Part shown: piece by piece, positions 48,646 through 59,479 of the stretch | Numbering within the stretch: the first letter of the stretch is position 1 | How the letters are laid out: each line of letters begins with the position of its first letter | Assembly: GCA_963576725.1 (NCBI GenBank) | Contig: OY755242.1 | Span: 60,650,324 to 60,714,323, forward strand | DNA from: Azorinus chamasolen | Taxonomy: Eukaryota; Mollusca; Bivalvia; Cardiida; Solecurtidae | DNA length: 64,000 nt | Direction of reading: 5' to 3' | Position numbers and translations under genes: made by a program | Notes under the pieces: generated by a model | Told to the model about the DNA's origin: nothing | Seen by the model: the letters and a program-made list of their open reading frames with translations, nothing else | Databases searched by the model: none

Positions 48646-49420
48646 ATAATGAATAGAAAGAAAAAAGTGAGATGTTGTTGGTATATGACAATGTGGTATT
48701 TTGTTTTAGTTTACTGTTGATTACATCTAACAGTTCCAAGGCGGTACTTCCATCTTCCTCCTATTGTATGTTTGTTTTGTCTTTGTGCGTCTCTTGTTGT
48801 TTTTTCTACCTATGTACATTTGCTGTTTCCTTGTGTTGCTGTTCGGGCGAGTGTTTGTTCTGTATGTGGTGTTTCCTGCATGACTCATTTTTGTACTTTT
48901 ATATGTTTTAATAATAACTTTTCCCAAAATGCAGATTCCCCCGCATTAGGGCCTACATTCGATAATCTGCCACCCTAACGACTGTTTACGTTGTCAACAC
49001 AGGTCGAATATGGTGGATTGTTGTTGTTGTGTTTTAGTGTTTGTGGCATGGTGTTTCTATCTCTTATTTAGTGTACTATTGCTATTTTATTGCTGTTGAT
49101 ATATGTCTGTCTCGTAATTGTATTTGTTCTGCCTGCTTTGCTTTGCCTTGCTTTGTCTTTGTCCAATCTTGTAGCAACACTCTTTCGTAAAGAAAAAACA
49201 AACACAGTAGTAATGAAGCATACAAACCACACAGACGACAGAAATAGAAGGACGGACAGAGAGAACGTGGTGGAAATAGAAACACATTCAATAATTGCAA
49301 AATTTATATAATCACAAAAATCAAAATCAATTCCAATACAAACCTCTCATTGTCTACACATTTATATTGTGTATGTTTCTTTCTAGTATATTAGCCTATG
49401 ATGGTGGTTGCTAAGACCGA
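48646..49420. other. T/G-rich dispersed repeat
   Basis: 48825-48905 is the inverse of the repeat at about 15995-16085. The rest is low-complexity on one strand; open frames here are not supported. Confidence 0.5.
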
Positions 49421-49671
49421 TTTACGCTTTACTCCATAAATACACCTTTCTACGCCTTTGCAAACAGTGCAGATCCAGATCAGACGGCTCCTATAGGAGC
49501 CATCTGGTCAAGATCTGCCCTGTTTGCTTATGAAATAATATAGATATGGTTCTTCAGTTTCTGTCATGGCCACACGTTTTTTATGTTTATGTGCCATTAT
49601 GAAAATTAATCTAATTAAATATTCGTGATGTAATTATTTCTTATATGAATATTCATGTGAAGAAGGGTTAA
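49421..49671 (-). mobile_element. HpT-1 copy
   Basis: Tip GGCTCCTATAGGAGCC; right end GTGAAGAAGGGTTAA; left TTAA has become TTTA. Confidence 0.88.
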
Positions 49672-50354
49672 GCCTTTGAATGTTACATTTCAAAGTGCAT
49701 TTAAGAGTCCATTCAGCAAAACATGCAGACCCTGATTAGAGAACTGTGGCCTGCGTCTACACTGTATGCATATGTCCCTTTTAGAGCACACTGTGACAAA
49801 TAGTAAACTAACACTTATAACCAACTAACAATTATAACAAACGGACAAGATATAAAATTAGTTCAAATTATTCAGTAAAAAGAAATCTTCAGTAACTAAT
49901 CCCACTACTAAACTTTATAAGGTCAATATGTCTATGAGGAAAATCAATAACCATTCACTTTTTTAAATTGAAGGAATCGTATAGCAAACAGGCCAGATCT
50001 TATTCAGAAGGTTCTTTCAGAACACCGGTCTACATTGTTTGCCTTTGTCCATGTATGGAATCATGGGAGGTTTTGGTTAAATGCAAATTTGAGCACGATT
50101 CATAAAGGGCAAGTGATACCTCAAATAGTTCAAGCAAATATAGTCCAAATCAGACACAATTATTTATTCCTAATAAGTAATTGATTTCATATAATTTAAA
50201 AGTGAGTTATACTGAACAAACTCATATAACATTAATTACTGATTATTGTAAGCATTGATAATCTCGTATTGTTTATGATGCATGCTTAAGAAACCTGTTT
50301 CTGCTGCAACCGTTTACTCTGTATGATCACATGATCGATGTACAATTGCTGAGG
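49672..50354. other. Intergenic with two HpT stem remnants
   Basis: Remnants near 49712-49775 and 49982-50042 keep GCAAACAGGCCAGATC-like words only. Confidence 0.4.
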
Positions 50355-50512
50355 TCTAGATAAGATGCGTGAATTAAACATTTTCAAGAATAATTTCTTT
50401 ATTTCTCTTCCACTCAAAGAGACGATTCTAAAGAGTGGTCACAACATAGTGTTTTGATGAGAAATGACGATTTTAGTACTTGAGTACGCACGTTTATTTG
50501 TTGCTCTGACAA
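50355..50512 (-). mobile_element. HpC copy beside the HSP70-12-like stop codon
   Basis: Runs from CTAGATAAGATGCGTGAATT to GTTGCTCTGAC. One stem arm is missing; the other is GACGATTCTAAAGAGTGGTC. Confidence 0.78.
50490..50500 (-). promoter_or_regulatory. Possible poly(A) signal of the HSP70-12-like gene
   Basis: AATAAA on the minus strand, about 50 bp after the stop codon, lies inside the end of an HpC hairpin element. A second AATAAA lies at about 50397-50402 in the other end of the same element. Use by the gene is inference. Confidence 0.3.
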
Positions 50513-50548
50513 TCGTTTTAATGCTTTCTTGGTTTGTGTTAGAACGTT

Positions 50549-51507
50549 TCACTGAAGCAAATTAAGATTGGCTTTGGTCACTCGTCTTGTTCTCTCCTCT
50601 ACAGCACGAACTTGAATCTCTGTTCCGCTGAAAGTCATTGTAACAGAAACTGGCCTATCCAACCCATCTGTTGTGTCTGGAATGAATACCAGTATAGAGC
50701 CAATCCGAGAACAACTCTCATCAGTAACTAGTTTCGGAGTTTCATCTGTTGACATGAAAAAGTCTAGAAGTATCATAATTTGGTCAGGAAAGTGTGGAAA
50801 ATACGTTAGAGTCTTTTGAGCTATTCCTATGGGCAGGTAGTCACCCTTCTTCACATGTATTGAGAAACAATCGTCCTCTTCAACTAATACTGTCTGACTG
50901 TTTGCAGCCGTATTCCTGCGGCTTCTCCTTTTCCCTCTTTTGTTTGTCTGTTTTGGCAGGGCCATTTTGACGATACTGGTAGCCCTCATACCATACGTGT
51001 ATCTTGCGAACCTGGCTTGGATCGTCAAAGGGTCATGTCCAAACACAACAGCTCCTTTCACAACAGCCATACCGGGATCTTCAGGAATAATGATTTCCTT
51101 GGTGGGCAAGTTATTCTTCAAAGCTTCTTGAAGAAAGCAGGATTCAGCGAAACCCCCTACAAGTATGATTTTTTCTACCCCTGTACATGCTTTATCCTCC
51201 AAGACCAAGTTGATATGTTCCACCGTCTTACGAACTGGATCATCGAAACAGCTGCGTACAATATCTATGTCCATCTTCACCTTATCTCGCTGGGTTTTAA
51301 TCCTGTCGGAATATTTGCTTACAGACAAAGCGTTTTCGAAATCAAAACCTTTCATTTCCTGACAAAGTTTCACAAGAGCAATAGGAATTCTGATCGTCAT
51401 TTTCTCCTGGCCTGGCTTAATGCACCTTTTCTTGAACTCAAATTCTCTGTACATTTCCGTAACATCTTCTCTGTGTTTCTCCGTAAATCTTTTGAAAACA
51501 TCCCTTC
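50549..51507 (-). CDS. HSP70 family member 12-like ATPase, last exon
   Basis: This is the C-terminal exon (319 codons plus two leading bases) of a heat shock 70 kDa protein 12A/B-like gene, ending at TGA 50549-50551. The acceptor is aacatttcag. The start (RDVFKRFTEKHREDVTEMYR, then EFEFKKR) matches the linker typical of HSPA12. The adenosine-binding signature IILVGGFAES lies about 105 residues in, followed by PEDPGMAVVKGAVVFGHDP. The classical HSP70 peptide-binding domain and EEVD tail are absent, as is normal for HSPA12. These ATPase-like chaperone relatives are greatly expanded in bivalves and often linked to stress or immune responses. An HpC element follows the stop by about 40 bp. Confidence 0.93.
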
Positions 51508-51794
51508 CTGAAATGTTTATATCTTCAAATGGTATGTGTTTTAATATGAACATTTTAAAATATAAATTTTGAATTCTCCTTAATAATAATAGTACGATTA
51601 TAAATATTACAGACTCCACGAAAAATGTCATCCACTCCATGTCGGAAATGTTTAGACAATACTACGGTAAGATGTATAGACTAATATACAGGATATACGA
51701 ATAACGCCACAACAGTTGTATACAGAAACATACAACTAATGTATGATAAATAATGGTATAAACATAAAAGAAAAAGTTAATCGAAACATCTTAC

Positions 51795-51929
51795 CGACAA
51801 TTTCTATCCATATCTGTAGAAAATTTTCATCAACCACTGTGCCACCCCAGTTCCCTCCACTGGCTACGTGTTTCTCGACGATAGAGCGATCGCCGACAAC
51901 CTCGTGAACACATACATCTATAGTCCCTC
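51795..51929 (-). CDS. HSP70-12-like, exon with phosphate-2 loop
   Basis: A 135-nt exon (acceptor ttttcatag, donor gtaagatg). It completes the nucleotide-binding motif DCGGGTIDVCVHEV across its 5' junction, then HVASGGNWGGTVVDENF and IEIV. It enters with two bases and leaves with one, and both junctions rebuild a glycine codon. The layout matches the HSPA12 actin-like ATPase fold. Confidence 0.92.
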
Positions 51930-52308
51930 CTATGAAAAAGCAAATATCCATAAAATCAGTTATTCTTGAACTGTTTTAATTTAGGCTTCTTAGTAAGACA
52001 TCTTATTCATCCAATTTAAATGATGTCATTAACTATTGTATGAATATTCATGGACTAAAGAGTTAATTAGTCTCGTCACACTTAATACAGAACTATTTGG
52101 TGGTTTGACAGCGACGGTAAATGAGTTTGAAGCGTTGGTAGATCATAGTGGAGTAAGTGAAAGCAAATATAAGAAAGGTGATGACAGAGTTGGCCGTTTA
52201 TAACCATTCCATATAATGAACAACTGAAGTTACCACACTGAACATGATAAGATACGCATGTTATAGCCAATGCACGCAATAAATCTTATAAGCTGCCAAT
52301 AGGATTAC
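51930..52308 (-). other. HSP70-12-like short intron
   Basis: A 379-bp intron. It carries a short HpT end (about 52017-52066, ending at agagttaa) and no other recognisable feature. Confidence 0.6.
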
Positions 52309-52465
52309 CCCCACAGTCCACGACCATGTATTTAGTGCCAACTGGAAATCTTCTTTCTGTGTCGTCGTTCGTGCTGTTGCTATTTAAAGCAGGCAAGCGT
52401 AAACAGTAGAGTGAGGCAGCTTCTGGTTCCAATGAGATTGCAAGATTCTCAGTATCTATACCAGC
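52309..52465 (-). CDS. HSP70-12-like, exon with LEPEAAS motif
   Basis: A 157-nt exon (acceptor tgtttccag, donor gtaatcc). It reads AGIDTENLAISLEPEAASLY, a charged loop with NSNSTNDDTERR, then VGTKYMVVDCG. The LEPEAAS block and VVDCGGGT are hallmarks of HSPA12 proteins. It starts in phase 0 and ends with one codon base. Confidence 0.93.
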
Positions 52466-53080
52466 CTGGAAACAAAATGTACTCATTACACTGCTAAATT
52501 ATATCGTGTACTTCAGGGTTTTTTTTAATTTGAAACTTCTTGATTGGCTTTTGATAACATGGATTCTGATAAAATTCCAAGCGTATGACCTGAATAGAAA
52601 CCACTTGAACTTTGCGACAGGTACTCTGACTGCATAGAAAGTGTGTCTATCCCTTACTACGCTGAATTTTCAAATGGACTATTCAAAAATTCAAACCGTT
52701 CAAGCTTATGGTGAATATTTAAGGATTCTTTTGAAGAAAAGTGTAACATGACAAGCAGTACAGACCCTAATGAGAGTGCCCTCTTATTTGGGTCTACTCT
52801 GTTTGCAAAGGACATTAGTGATTTGTGTCCCGCACTGCAAGCGCGATAGTAGTATATATGAAGTAAAAGGTTAGGTTCGTTTTAAACCTTTTCCTGTTGA
52901 ATAGTCATGTAAGAAATTATTACATCATGAATATTTATTAGCTTAATTTATATAATGGCATATGTACACAGGATTGTTTAGTATCGTAGAAACTTTAGAG
53001 ACCGAACTATTTCGCTGTACAAAGGTCTACTCGTAGTTTGCTCTGGTGCAATTTTGACTACTTTCGATTTTATCAAACCT

Positions 53081-53329
53081 TTAACCTTTTACTCCATAAA
53101 TATTCATATAAGAAATAATTGTATCATGAATAATAATTAGGTTACGTTTGATAATGGCACACGAACACAGAAAGTTTTGGTCATTGTAGAAACTGTACAA
53201 TCTTGTCTATAGTATAACATAAGCACACAGAGCATACCCTGATTAGACGGTTCCTATAGGAGCCATCTGATCTGGATCTACTCTTTTTGCAAAGCCGTGA
53301 ACAGGTGTATTTGTGGACATAAGGGTTAA
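53081..53329 (+). mobile_element. HpT-1 copy, TTAA both sides
   Basis: Ends TTAACCTTTTACTCCATAAA and GGACATAAGGGTTAA; stem tip GGTTCCTATAGGAGCC. Confidence 0.9.
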
Positions 53330-53337
53330 GGCATTAG

Positions 53338-53425
53338 TGACCGAGTGTCAAACAGCTTCGAACCTGATGAGACGCAGAGTTATTTGGCGTCTCATCTGGG
53401 TTAAAGTTGTTTGACAATACGCGGC
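53338..53425 (+). mobile_element. HpT-3 stem remnant
   Basis: GATGAGACGCAGAGTTATTT pairs with GGCGTCTCATC; the ends are lost. Confidence 0.6.
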
Positions 53426-53444
53426 ACAGATCGCAGGACATAGG

Positions 53445-53673
53445 TTAACCCTTTCCTCCATAAATACGCCTTTCTACGCCTCTGTAATAACTACTTCTTG
53501 AAACCATTGTGATAAATAGAGCATTTGCTCCTATAGGAGCAAATGCTCTATTTATCACAATGGTTTCAAGCAACAAATTTCTAAAATTTTACTTTTCTCT
53601 ATTAACTGCTCCTTTTGGGTAGATTCGTTCAAAGAGGTTGGGTCTAAAAATAGCCTATGGAAGAAAGGGTTAA
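53445..53673 (+). mobile_element. HpT-5 copy, near-perfect stem
   Basis: TTAA on both sides. The stem pairs CCATTGTGATAAATAGAGCA with its complement around tip TTTGCTCCTATAGGAGCAAA. Confidence 0.92.
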
Positions 53674-53745
53674 ATGATCTACAAATCGCTGCAGCTTTCC
53701 TTTTATCTATCATGCACCGAAACATGTTATTGCTACTCTACACAT

Positions 53746-53897
53746 TCCCTCCTACTGACGCCTCTGTAGAAGTCATTTTTGAAATCAATGTGATAAATTG
53801 GTTTCAAAACTAAACATTTCTAAACAAAATCCATTTTTTGACCAAATGCTCATTAGATGTATTCAAAAAATATGGGTCTAAAAAAACTAGGAGGGGA
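53746..53897 (+). mobile_element. HpT-5 copy, stem deleted
   Basis: Ends CCCTCCTACTGACGCC and CTAGGAGGGG remain 80 bp from the HSP70-12-like exon at 53977. Confidence 0.75.
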
Positions 53898-53976
53898 TGC
53901 GTAAATGTGTGGTTTACAAAGCGGCTTGCTTTGATTTTATTTGGAGAAATTACTCGATGTTAAAAATCATATTCAC

Positions 53977-54076
53977 CATGACGGCAGATTCTCGCATGAA
54001 CTGTTTCGCGCCATCTGTCCATATGGCCGGAACTGTTAGCACCCATCTGATGTCTGCCATCTCTACTTTGGCCGCT
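53977..54076 (-). CDS. HSP70-12-like, exon with WVLTVPAIW motif
   Basis: A 100-nt exon (acceptor caacttactag, donor gtgaat). It reads AAKVEMADIRWVLTVPAIWT, then DGAKQFMRESAVM. WVLTVPAIW and AKQFMREAA are the most conserved HSPA12 signatures. Its first base completes an arginine codon begun in the exon at 58169-58287; its last codon ATG joins AGIDTEN in phase 0. Confidence 0.9.
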
Positions 54077-54259
54077 CTAGTAAGTTGACAGTACATACAT
54101 GTTAATAAAATAAATCTGTATTGACTTTGTCACCTCCTGCTCATATGTGCCGATATACATGTATATATATCCTTCATTACAAAAATCGTACTGTAATTGG
54201 GAAATTATTTCAGTAACTGTGTGCTAAAGACCGACGCGTCGTGGCTCCATGCACATGCG

Positions 54260-54607
54260 CAGTAAAACCGATCCAAACCGGACGATAGTCATACAAAAAC
54301 CTCTTTGAGCTAGTTTTCTGCTTGAATTTTAACCTGCATTAACACATTCTCTCATATTGGCGCCAATTGAGCCTCTGTAAAAGTCCCTTTTTGAAACCAT
54401 AAAAAAAGCATTTGTTCTATTTATCACGATGGTTTTTAAACTACACAATTATAAAACTAAAAAAAAATCCTTTCCTCTAGAAAATGCTCCTTTTCAATCT
54501 ATTTCAAAGACGCTGGGCCTAAAAATAGCCTTTGGGGAATGGGATTAGCTGACTAGCATCTGTCTAAAAGACTTATTCTAAGATTCGGTTTAGAATTGGA
54601 TTTACTG
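54260..54607 (+). mobile_element. HpA-1 copy split by an HpT-5 insertion
   Basis: Left part CAGTAAAACCGATCCAAACC to ACCTGCA; right part resumes GCTGACTAGCATCTG and ends GGATTTACTG. Confidence 0.85.
54339..54548 (+). mobile_element. HpT-5 copy inside HpA-1
   Basis: TTAA at left, TTAG at right. Ends CACATTCTCTCATATTGGCG and TTTGGGGAATGGGA; stem partly lost. Confidence 0.85.
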
Positions 54608-56239
54608 TACAACTACATATCTGGCGGAATCTGAGTGTATCATTTGCAGTAGACGTCTGTTTCAATGAAACGACAAGTCACTAGAGTAACATTTGTTTCA
54701 CATTCACACGCAATTCGTGGGTTTAGGAATCAAAGATAAAACATTTCTTCTTGGCAGACGAAACTTCTCTTAGATATTGAATGCTACGGTTATGCACCGC
54801 TGGTTACATTTTACTTTACACACTTCATAGTTCACACTTAGAACGTCTAACTTCATGAATAAATGCTATTAAAATCTTATAGAATATGCATACTTCAAAC
54901 TAAATAAGACTTGTCAGTCGTGAAGTGTGAAGTATGAAGTGCGAAATCTGAAGTCACCACGGGTTTTCGACATTTCACTATATACACTTCATACTTCAAA
55001 CTTCAAATCAAAAAGTAGTAAAGTCAAGCAGGAAAAGCCACACACAAAACGCCACCATCACCAAAACACCTACAGAAAGCATAGCAATTTGCAAAGTACG
55101 GTGTTAAGGTGCAAAGAAACGCATTGGATGTAGAACAATTCCTGCAATAGGAAGAAAACAATATTGATTGAATGTACGGGGAGACGTTTCACGGCCGCCA
55201 CACTGCACAAACAACACTATTGTGCTTATAAATGAAAAAGTAGTAAAGTCAAGCAGGAAAAGCCAAAGTTCATGAATGAATGCTATTAAAATCTTTTAGA
55301 ACATGCACACTATAAACTATATAGGAATTGTTAACCGTGAAGTACGAAGTCTGACGAATTCTGAAGTGTGAAATCTGAAATCACTACCTGTCCTTCGTAG
55401 AATGTAGCAGGTGGGACCTTCTGCAGACAGTTTGCGTAGGTGCTGAACATTCTGCAAACGACAATTTGCTTAGTTTCTATCACAGTACTGGCGAATTCGT
55501 GATTACCATTGCACATATTTAGATCTAGATCAGATACTGGATAAATCTGTGTCTGATCAAGATCCTAATGTAGCATTATGTTTTCATTAAAAAAAAAGAT
55601 TACTTCGAGTATTGCACCAGAAAAGTATGTATAACAGACGAAACTTAACAGTTTGCTCTCTGAGCAGTTGTCGTCTGTAAATATTGTCGCCTGTTTCATT
55701 TTTAAAAAACATACTTCTTCCATTTCCTTCAAAAAAGTCAATATCAGCCAGTGAAAGATGTTTGGATCTTGATAAGACGCTGGGTTGCTCGTCGTCTCAT
55801 TAGGATCCAAACTGTCTTCCAATTTAATAATAAAGTCACCATTAGAGTTCAGGGCCCGGTTGCATGACACGCAGTTAAAGCTTAGCTGTCTGCTAAATGT
55901 CTAGCTACTTGCTATTCATTTTGGTTTAGTAGCCAGCTGAAATAACTGGGTTGCATGAGCACAACAATAGAAAGTTATCAACTAAAATAACCAGTCAACT
56001 TTAGAGGTACACCGAGCAACTTTAAATTTGCTAACTGCTGGCTAAAAACCATGGCTTCCAGCAACTATTCACTAGTTTCTCCACCGCATTTTTGTAACTG
56101 GGTTAATCCTTTGATCACGTTCACGACATTGAAATATATGAACGCTTCCGTTTTCGACGAAAGACGTCAAGACAATAGCGGACATGCAAAGGGATAACTT
56201 AACTTTTCCTTACGATAGGAAGGGACCCCTTCCCCTGAA

Positions 56240-57527
56240 ATGCAGGTTCTGCTTGTCCTCCGATTTTATGCCACCGGAGCAATCCAAAATTGTGTTGGAG
56301 ACACAATAAATATACACAAGTCCGCTGTCTCTAGACTTATTCATCGTGTATCAGCTGCATTATGTAGAAGTTTGGGGCGGTTTATCCACTTTCCTTGCAA
56401 ACGAGACGCCAACCGACAGAGACGACTATTTTACAATATGTTTGGCTTCCCAAATGTAATCTGGTGCATTGACGGCTCCCAAGTTCTAAATCAGGCCCTA
56501 CACAAACCGTGCATGAAATTGTCAACAGAAGGGGAGAGCGTAGCATCAACATCAAAGTGGTCTATAATGCCAATTTGAAATTGATAAACTGCGTTGTGAA
56601 ATACCCAAGATCTGTCCACAATGCAAGAAAGCTACGAGAAGTTTTCAACAGAATTCCAAAATTCTTGAAATATTGATTTTAGGAGACAGCCCCTACTCAT
56701 TGCGTGACTGGCTGATGACACACGTCTAAAGCCTCCATACTCATGGAGAAAGAAGATTCAACTAGAAAGTCCAATGGAATGACTCGCATGACAATTAAGT
56801 CACACACATGTACACATCATTATAAATGCATAAGCAAAATTTAAGATTCATTGGTTCACAGTTGTCCCTACCAACCCTTGTTGACTTCACATCCTCTCAC
56901 TACCCTCAATCCATGTATAAAGTTTCACAGTTGTGCCTACATTACTTGAGAGGTTATGCTCCCGTCAAAAATTTGCTTCTGAAAAGTAACTATGGGGAAC
57001 ATGTTAAAGAAAGGCATAATCCTGTCAAATTAGTTATGACACTTAAAGAAGATTGTCTTAACACAGCACTCATAAGGTGTACCAAATTTGAAGACAATAT
57101 CATAAATAGGTTTCAAGAAAATGGCATGTCCCAAAAATATGTCCCAATTAAGAGACAAAATATGAAGTTAAAAAGGGACATAATTCTGTCACATTTTGTG
57201 CAAGAGTTATGAAACATGGAGAAGACTGTCCCCACATAACACTTATAATATGTATTAAATTTGAAGGTAGTATCAAAAATAGTTTTCAGGAAAAAAGCAA
57301 ATGACCCGGAAAAACGTGACGGACGGACAAGGCGATTCCTATATAGCCCCACCACAGGTGTTGGGGGGTAAACAAGGGTAACTGTTGAAAGGTGCATTGG
57401 GGTGTTCAAACGCCGCTTTCATTCTCTCCATACTGAGCCTAAATACTCCCCTCCCAGAGCATGTAGAATAATTACAGCCTGTTTGGTACTTCACAACCTG
57501 GTCGTGTAGTTCGGAACCCCTGAACCA
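56240..57527 (+). pseudogene. HARBI1-like DDE nuclease, broken
   Basis: The first block reads MQVLLVLRFYATGAIQNCVG, then HKSAVSRLIHRVSAAL, then GFPNVIWCIDGSQV with the first catalytic aspartate. After a frameshift near 56510 it continues HEIVNRRGERSINIKVVYNA and VKYPRSVHNARKLREVFN. A later block, GDSPYSLRDWLMTH, holds the second aspartate. The C-terminal block ERCIGVFKRRFHSLHTEPKY, then CRIITACLVLHNLVV, lies at 57386-57510 after about 600 bp of unrelated repeat. Stops and shifts rule out a functional protein. Confidence 0.88.
56760..57365 (+). repeat. Dispersed repeat inserted in the Harbinger nuclease
   Basis: A non-coding repeat with internally repeated phrases (TTAAAGAAAGGCATAATC, AAGTTAAAAAGGGACATAAT, AAATTTGAAG). 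It ends in GACGGACGGACAAGGCGATT, then CCTATATAGCCCC...GGGGGGTAA. Similar tails are common in molluscan genomes. It separates two parts of the nuclease relic. Confidence 0.5.
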
Positions 57528-57620
57528 GATGCTGGCGAACATGATAACGGTGATAAGAATGATTGCTGCAGCCTGGCCCCAACACAAACAAGACCTTGTC
57601 GCATGATTCATTTGATTTGG

Positions 57621-57971
57621 TCATAAAATCAAGAAACACAAATTTAATATTTGCCATGAGCTCCAAGTCCGGTATTTCATCAGGTTTACATTCCCCGTAG
57701 GTGGCTTCCTTCTAGCTCTCAGCTGAGTCTTGGCATCAGATGACAATATGAACCATTCTTCTTTTACTAAAGAGACTGTATTTACAGCTCCAGTGACTGC
57801 TGTGCAAGCAGCTTGCTTCTCCTTGTTGGAAAGAGAAGTTTTGAACTTTCTCTGGGGAATGTTTTTGTGTTCTTTGTAATGCTCAGGTACAGCCAGTGTC
57901 ACCGGGCGAGAAAAGTTCTTCTTGCGGTTTCTTGTCAGACGCCATTTTGAGCCTGTTATTGCGAAATACAT
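57621..57971 (-). pseudogene. Harbinger Myb/SANT-like DNA-binding protein, partial
   Basis: The frame reads TLAVPEHYKEHKNIPQRKFK, then TSLSNKEKQAACTAVTGAVN and TVSLVKEEW. This follows the pattern of the Myb/SANT-like partner of Harbinger nucleases (...KF...LTNKEK...W..I..AVN.VS). Tryptophans expected early in the fold are missing or replaced, and it ends soon after the arginine-rich stretch. Recognition rests on pattern and position opposite the HARBI1 relic. Confidence 0.65.
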
Positions 57972-58168
57972 GCCGCTAACTGTAAGCTGATAGGTAAGTA
58001 ACTACAAGTTAAATTCAGCCCGTGCAACCGAGATAACATCAAAGTTTGGCTGATAGTTAAGTAGCTGCCAGCTAGACTTTAGCGGTCAGTTAAACTAGCA
58101 ATTTTAACTATGTGTCATGCAACCGGGCCCTGAAGGTTAAATTATCAGTAATAATGTAACACTTTTAC

Positions 58169-58287
58169 CGTTTTTCCAGGGCTGCCAGAAAGTGGTCCTT
58201 CAAACTGGCAATACACATACTGAACGCCCGCATCATGTTGATATTTCTACCCTTGGCAAGCTTCAACTTCAGATCTCTGCTCAAGCC
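58169..58287 (-). CDS. HSP70-12-like, most 5' exon visible
   Basis: A 119-nt exon (acceptor tttctatcccag, donor gtaaaagt). It reads GLSRDLKLKLAKGRNINMMR, then AFSMCIASLKDHFLAALEK and two bases CG. This matches the LSRD...AKGK...FS..I..LK.H....L segment upstream of WVLTVPAIW in HSPA12 proteins. The 4.1-kb intron after it carries a Harbinger transposon. The roughly 100 N-terminal residues with the first phosphate loop (GTT.SG) were not found between here and 64000. Confidence 0.85.
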
Positions 58288-58359
58288 CTGGGATAGAAAC
58301 ATTGGAGTCAGGACTGTTCTTACGTACAGTAAAACATAGTCAATTCAATCAATTAACCT

Positions 58360-58462
58360 TCAGCCCACTGCGGACAGATGGGTGATTACCTATGCAAACA
58401 GTTCGGGTCAGATGAGACGCCTAGTAAGTCGGTGTCTCATCAGGATCCAAACTGTTTAGACA
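58360..58462 (+). mobile_element. HpT-3 copy, ends lost
   Basis: CAAACAGTTCGGGTCAGATG, then GAGACGCCTAGTAAGTCGGT and GTCTCATCAGGATCC. Confidence 0.65.
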
Positions 58463-58475
58463 CGCTGATTATAAC

Positions 58476-58717
58476 TTAACCCTTTCCCTTATGTAAGCGC
58501 ATTTTGACGCATCTGCAAACAGAGTAGACCCATTTCAGACGGCCCCTGTAAGAGCCGTCTGATCAGGGTCTGCTCTGTTTACTTATGGTGTAATATAAAT
58601 ATGAGTGTACAGCTTCTTCCTGAGCCATGTGTTCATAAGCCATTATAAAAAAATAATCTTATTAATATGTATGACGTCATTATTTCCTCTATGAATATTC
58701 ATCAGGGAACAGGTTAA
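58476..58717 (-). mobile_element. HpT-2 copy, TTAA both sides
   Basis: Ends TTAACCCTTTCCCTTATGTA and CAGGGAACAGGTTAA; tip GGCCCCTGTAAGAGCC. Confidence 0.9.
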
Positions 58718-58904
58718 ATTATGAAAAAGTAGGTGATGGAAAACGTGTAAAAATAAGTCTGCTCAGCAGGCTAAAGGTTAAGTATATTATCGGTCTTTAA
58801 CCGTTATTGAGCAGAAAATAAATATGTCTGCCAAAAACCAAATCTGTTCCATTTTTTAATGACTTTCGATTCTTACAAGCGTTTGTGAAACTGTTAACCG
58901 ATTG

Positions 58905-59101
58905 TCAAATATCTTGGACCCTGATGAGATGCCGAGTTATTCGGCGTCTTATCTGGATCCAAGCTGTTTGCAAACCAGAATCGGGTCTGCAAGGTACGTG
59001 GTAGAGTAATGCAGATAAAAGCAACGCAGAAAGCTCCTATACCTGCTTCTAAAACTCCCATGTTCAAAAAATGAATGACCGATTAGGACAGATTCTGCTG
59101 T
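58905..59101 (+). mobile_element. HpT-3 stem remnant followed by HpA-1 right part
   Basis: GATGAGATGCCGAGTTATTC hairpin at about 58918-58975; HpA-1 from about 58990 to ATTCTGCTG. Confidence 0.55.
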
Positions 59102-59173
59102 ATAATTGAAATGCAGCAGACGACACTGATAAGAAAGTCAACCTTTATCATCAACGTGTACAAGTTAAGTATA

Positions 59174-59387
59174 CAGTAGAAACTGTCTTAAGTGGCCATC
59201 AAAAACAGGTCTAATAATCGGTATGTAAGGCAGGTGATAGCTTAATGCAGGTCAAAAGTAATTCGGAAAGCTCCGAAAGCTCCTATAGGAGCTTTTTTCT
59301 TTACATATGCCATGCATTAAGTAAACCACCTGCTTTTAAGACTCCTGTGTTCAATTAATGAATGGCCGCTTAAGAGAGATTCTATTG
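59174..59387 (+). mobile_element. HpA-1 copy with tip duplication
   Basis: TA on both sides. AAAGCTCC appears twice before TATAGGAGCTTT. Confidence 0.88.
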
Positions 59388-59479
59388 TATATACATTATA
59401 TTCTTTCGCTGCCATGCATTGAACTCTGCAAGATACAATAAACTGTGTTTGAAAATTCAGAATCGAACCTACGGCAATT

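Larger units (their letters stand above)
52466..53976 (-). other. HSP70-12-like intron with five hairpin relics
   Basis: It contains two degenerate HpT-1 copies (about 52700-52873 and 52881-53050), a clean HpT-1 (53081-53329), an HpT-3 hairpin (53338-53425), a clean HpT-5 (53445-53673) and a deleted HpT-5 (53746-53897). No exon was seen. Confidence 0.6.
55850..58132. mobile_element. Harbinger (PIF) transposon in an HSP70-gene intron
   Basis: Inverted ends CAGGGCCCGGTTGCATGACA match at both sides, followed by a subterminal block shared imperfectly. It contains a HARBI1-type nuclease relic on the plus strand and a Myb/SANT-like protein on the minus strand, the usual convergent two-gene layout. 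No clear 3-bp target duplication survives. Confidence 0.88.
54077..58168 (-). other. HSP70-12-like intron packed with transposons
   Basis: Contents in order: an HpA-1 element split by an HpT-5 insertion (54260-54607), a duplicated ~110-bp direct repeat (54852-54960 and 55268-55386), two hairpin remnants (about 55518-55566 and 55755-55820), then the Harbinger element. An open frame at 55331-55516 is not in a usable splice phase. Confidence 0.6.

Noticed and set aside
51017..51511. 164-codon open frame on the plus strand
   Set aside because: It is antisense to the well-supported HSP70-12-like exon.
55331..55516. An extra exon of the HSP70-12-like gene
   Set aside because: Its possible splice ends do not fit the phase between the exons at 58169 and 54076, and its translation has no HSPA12 similarity.
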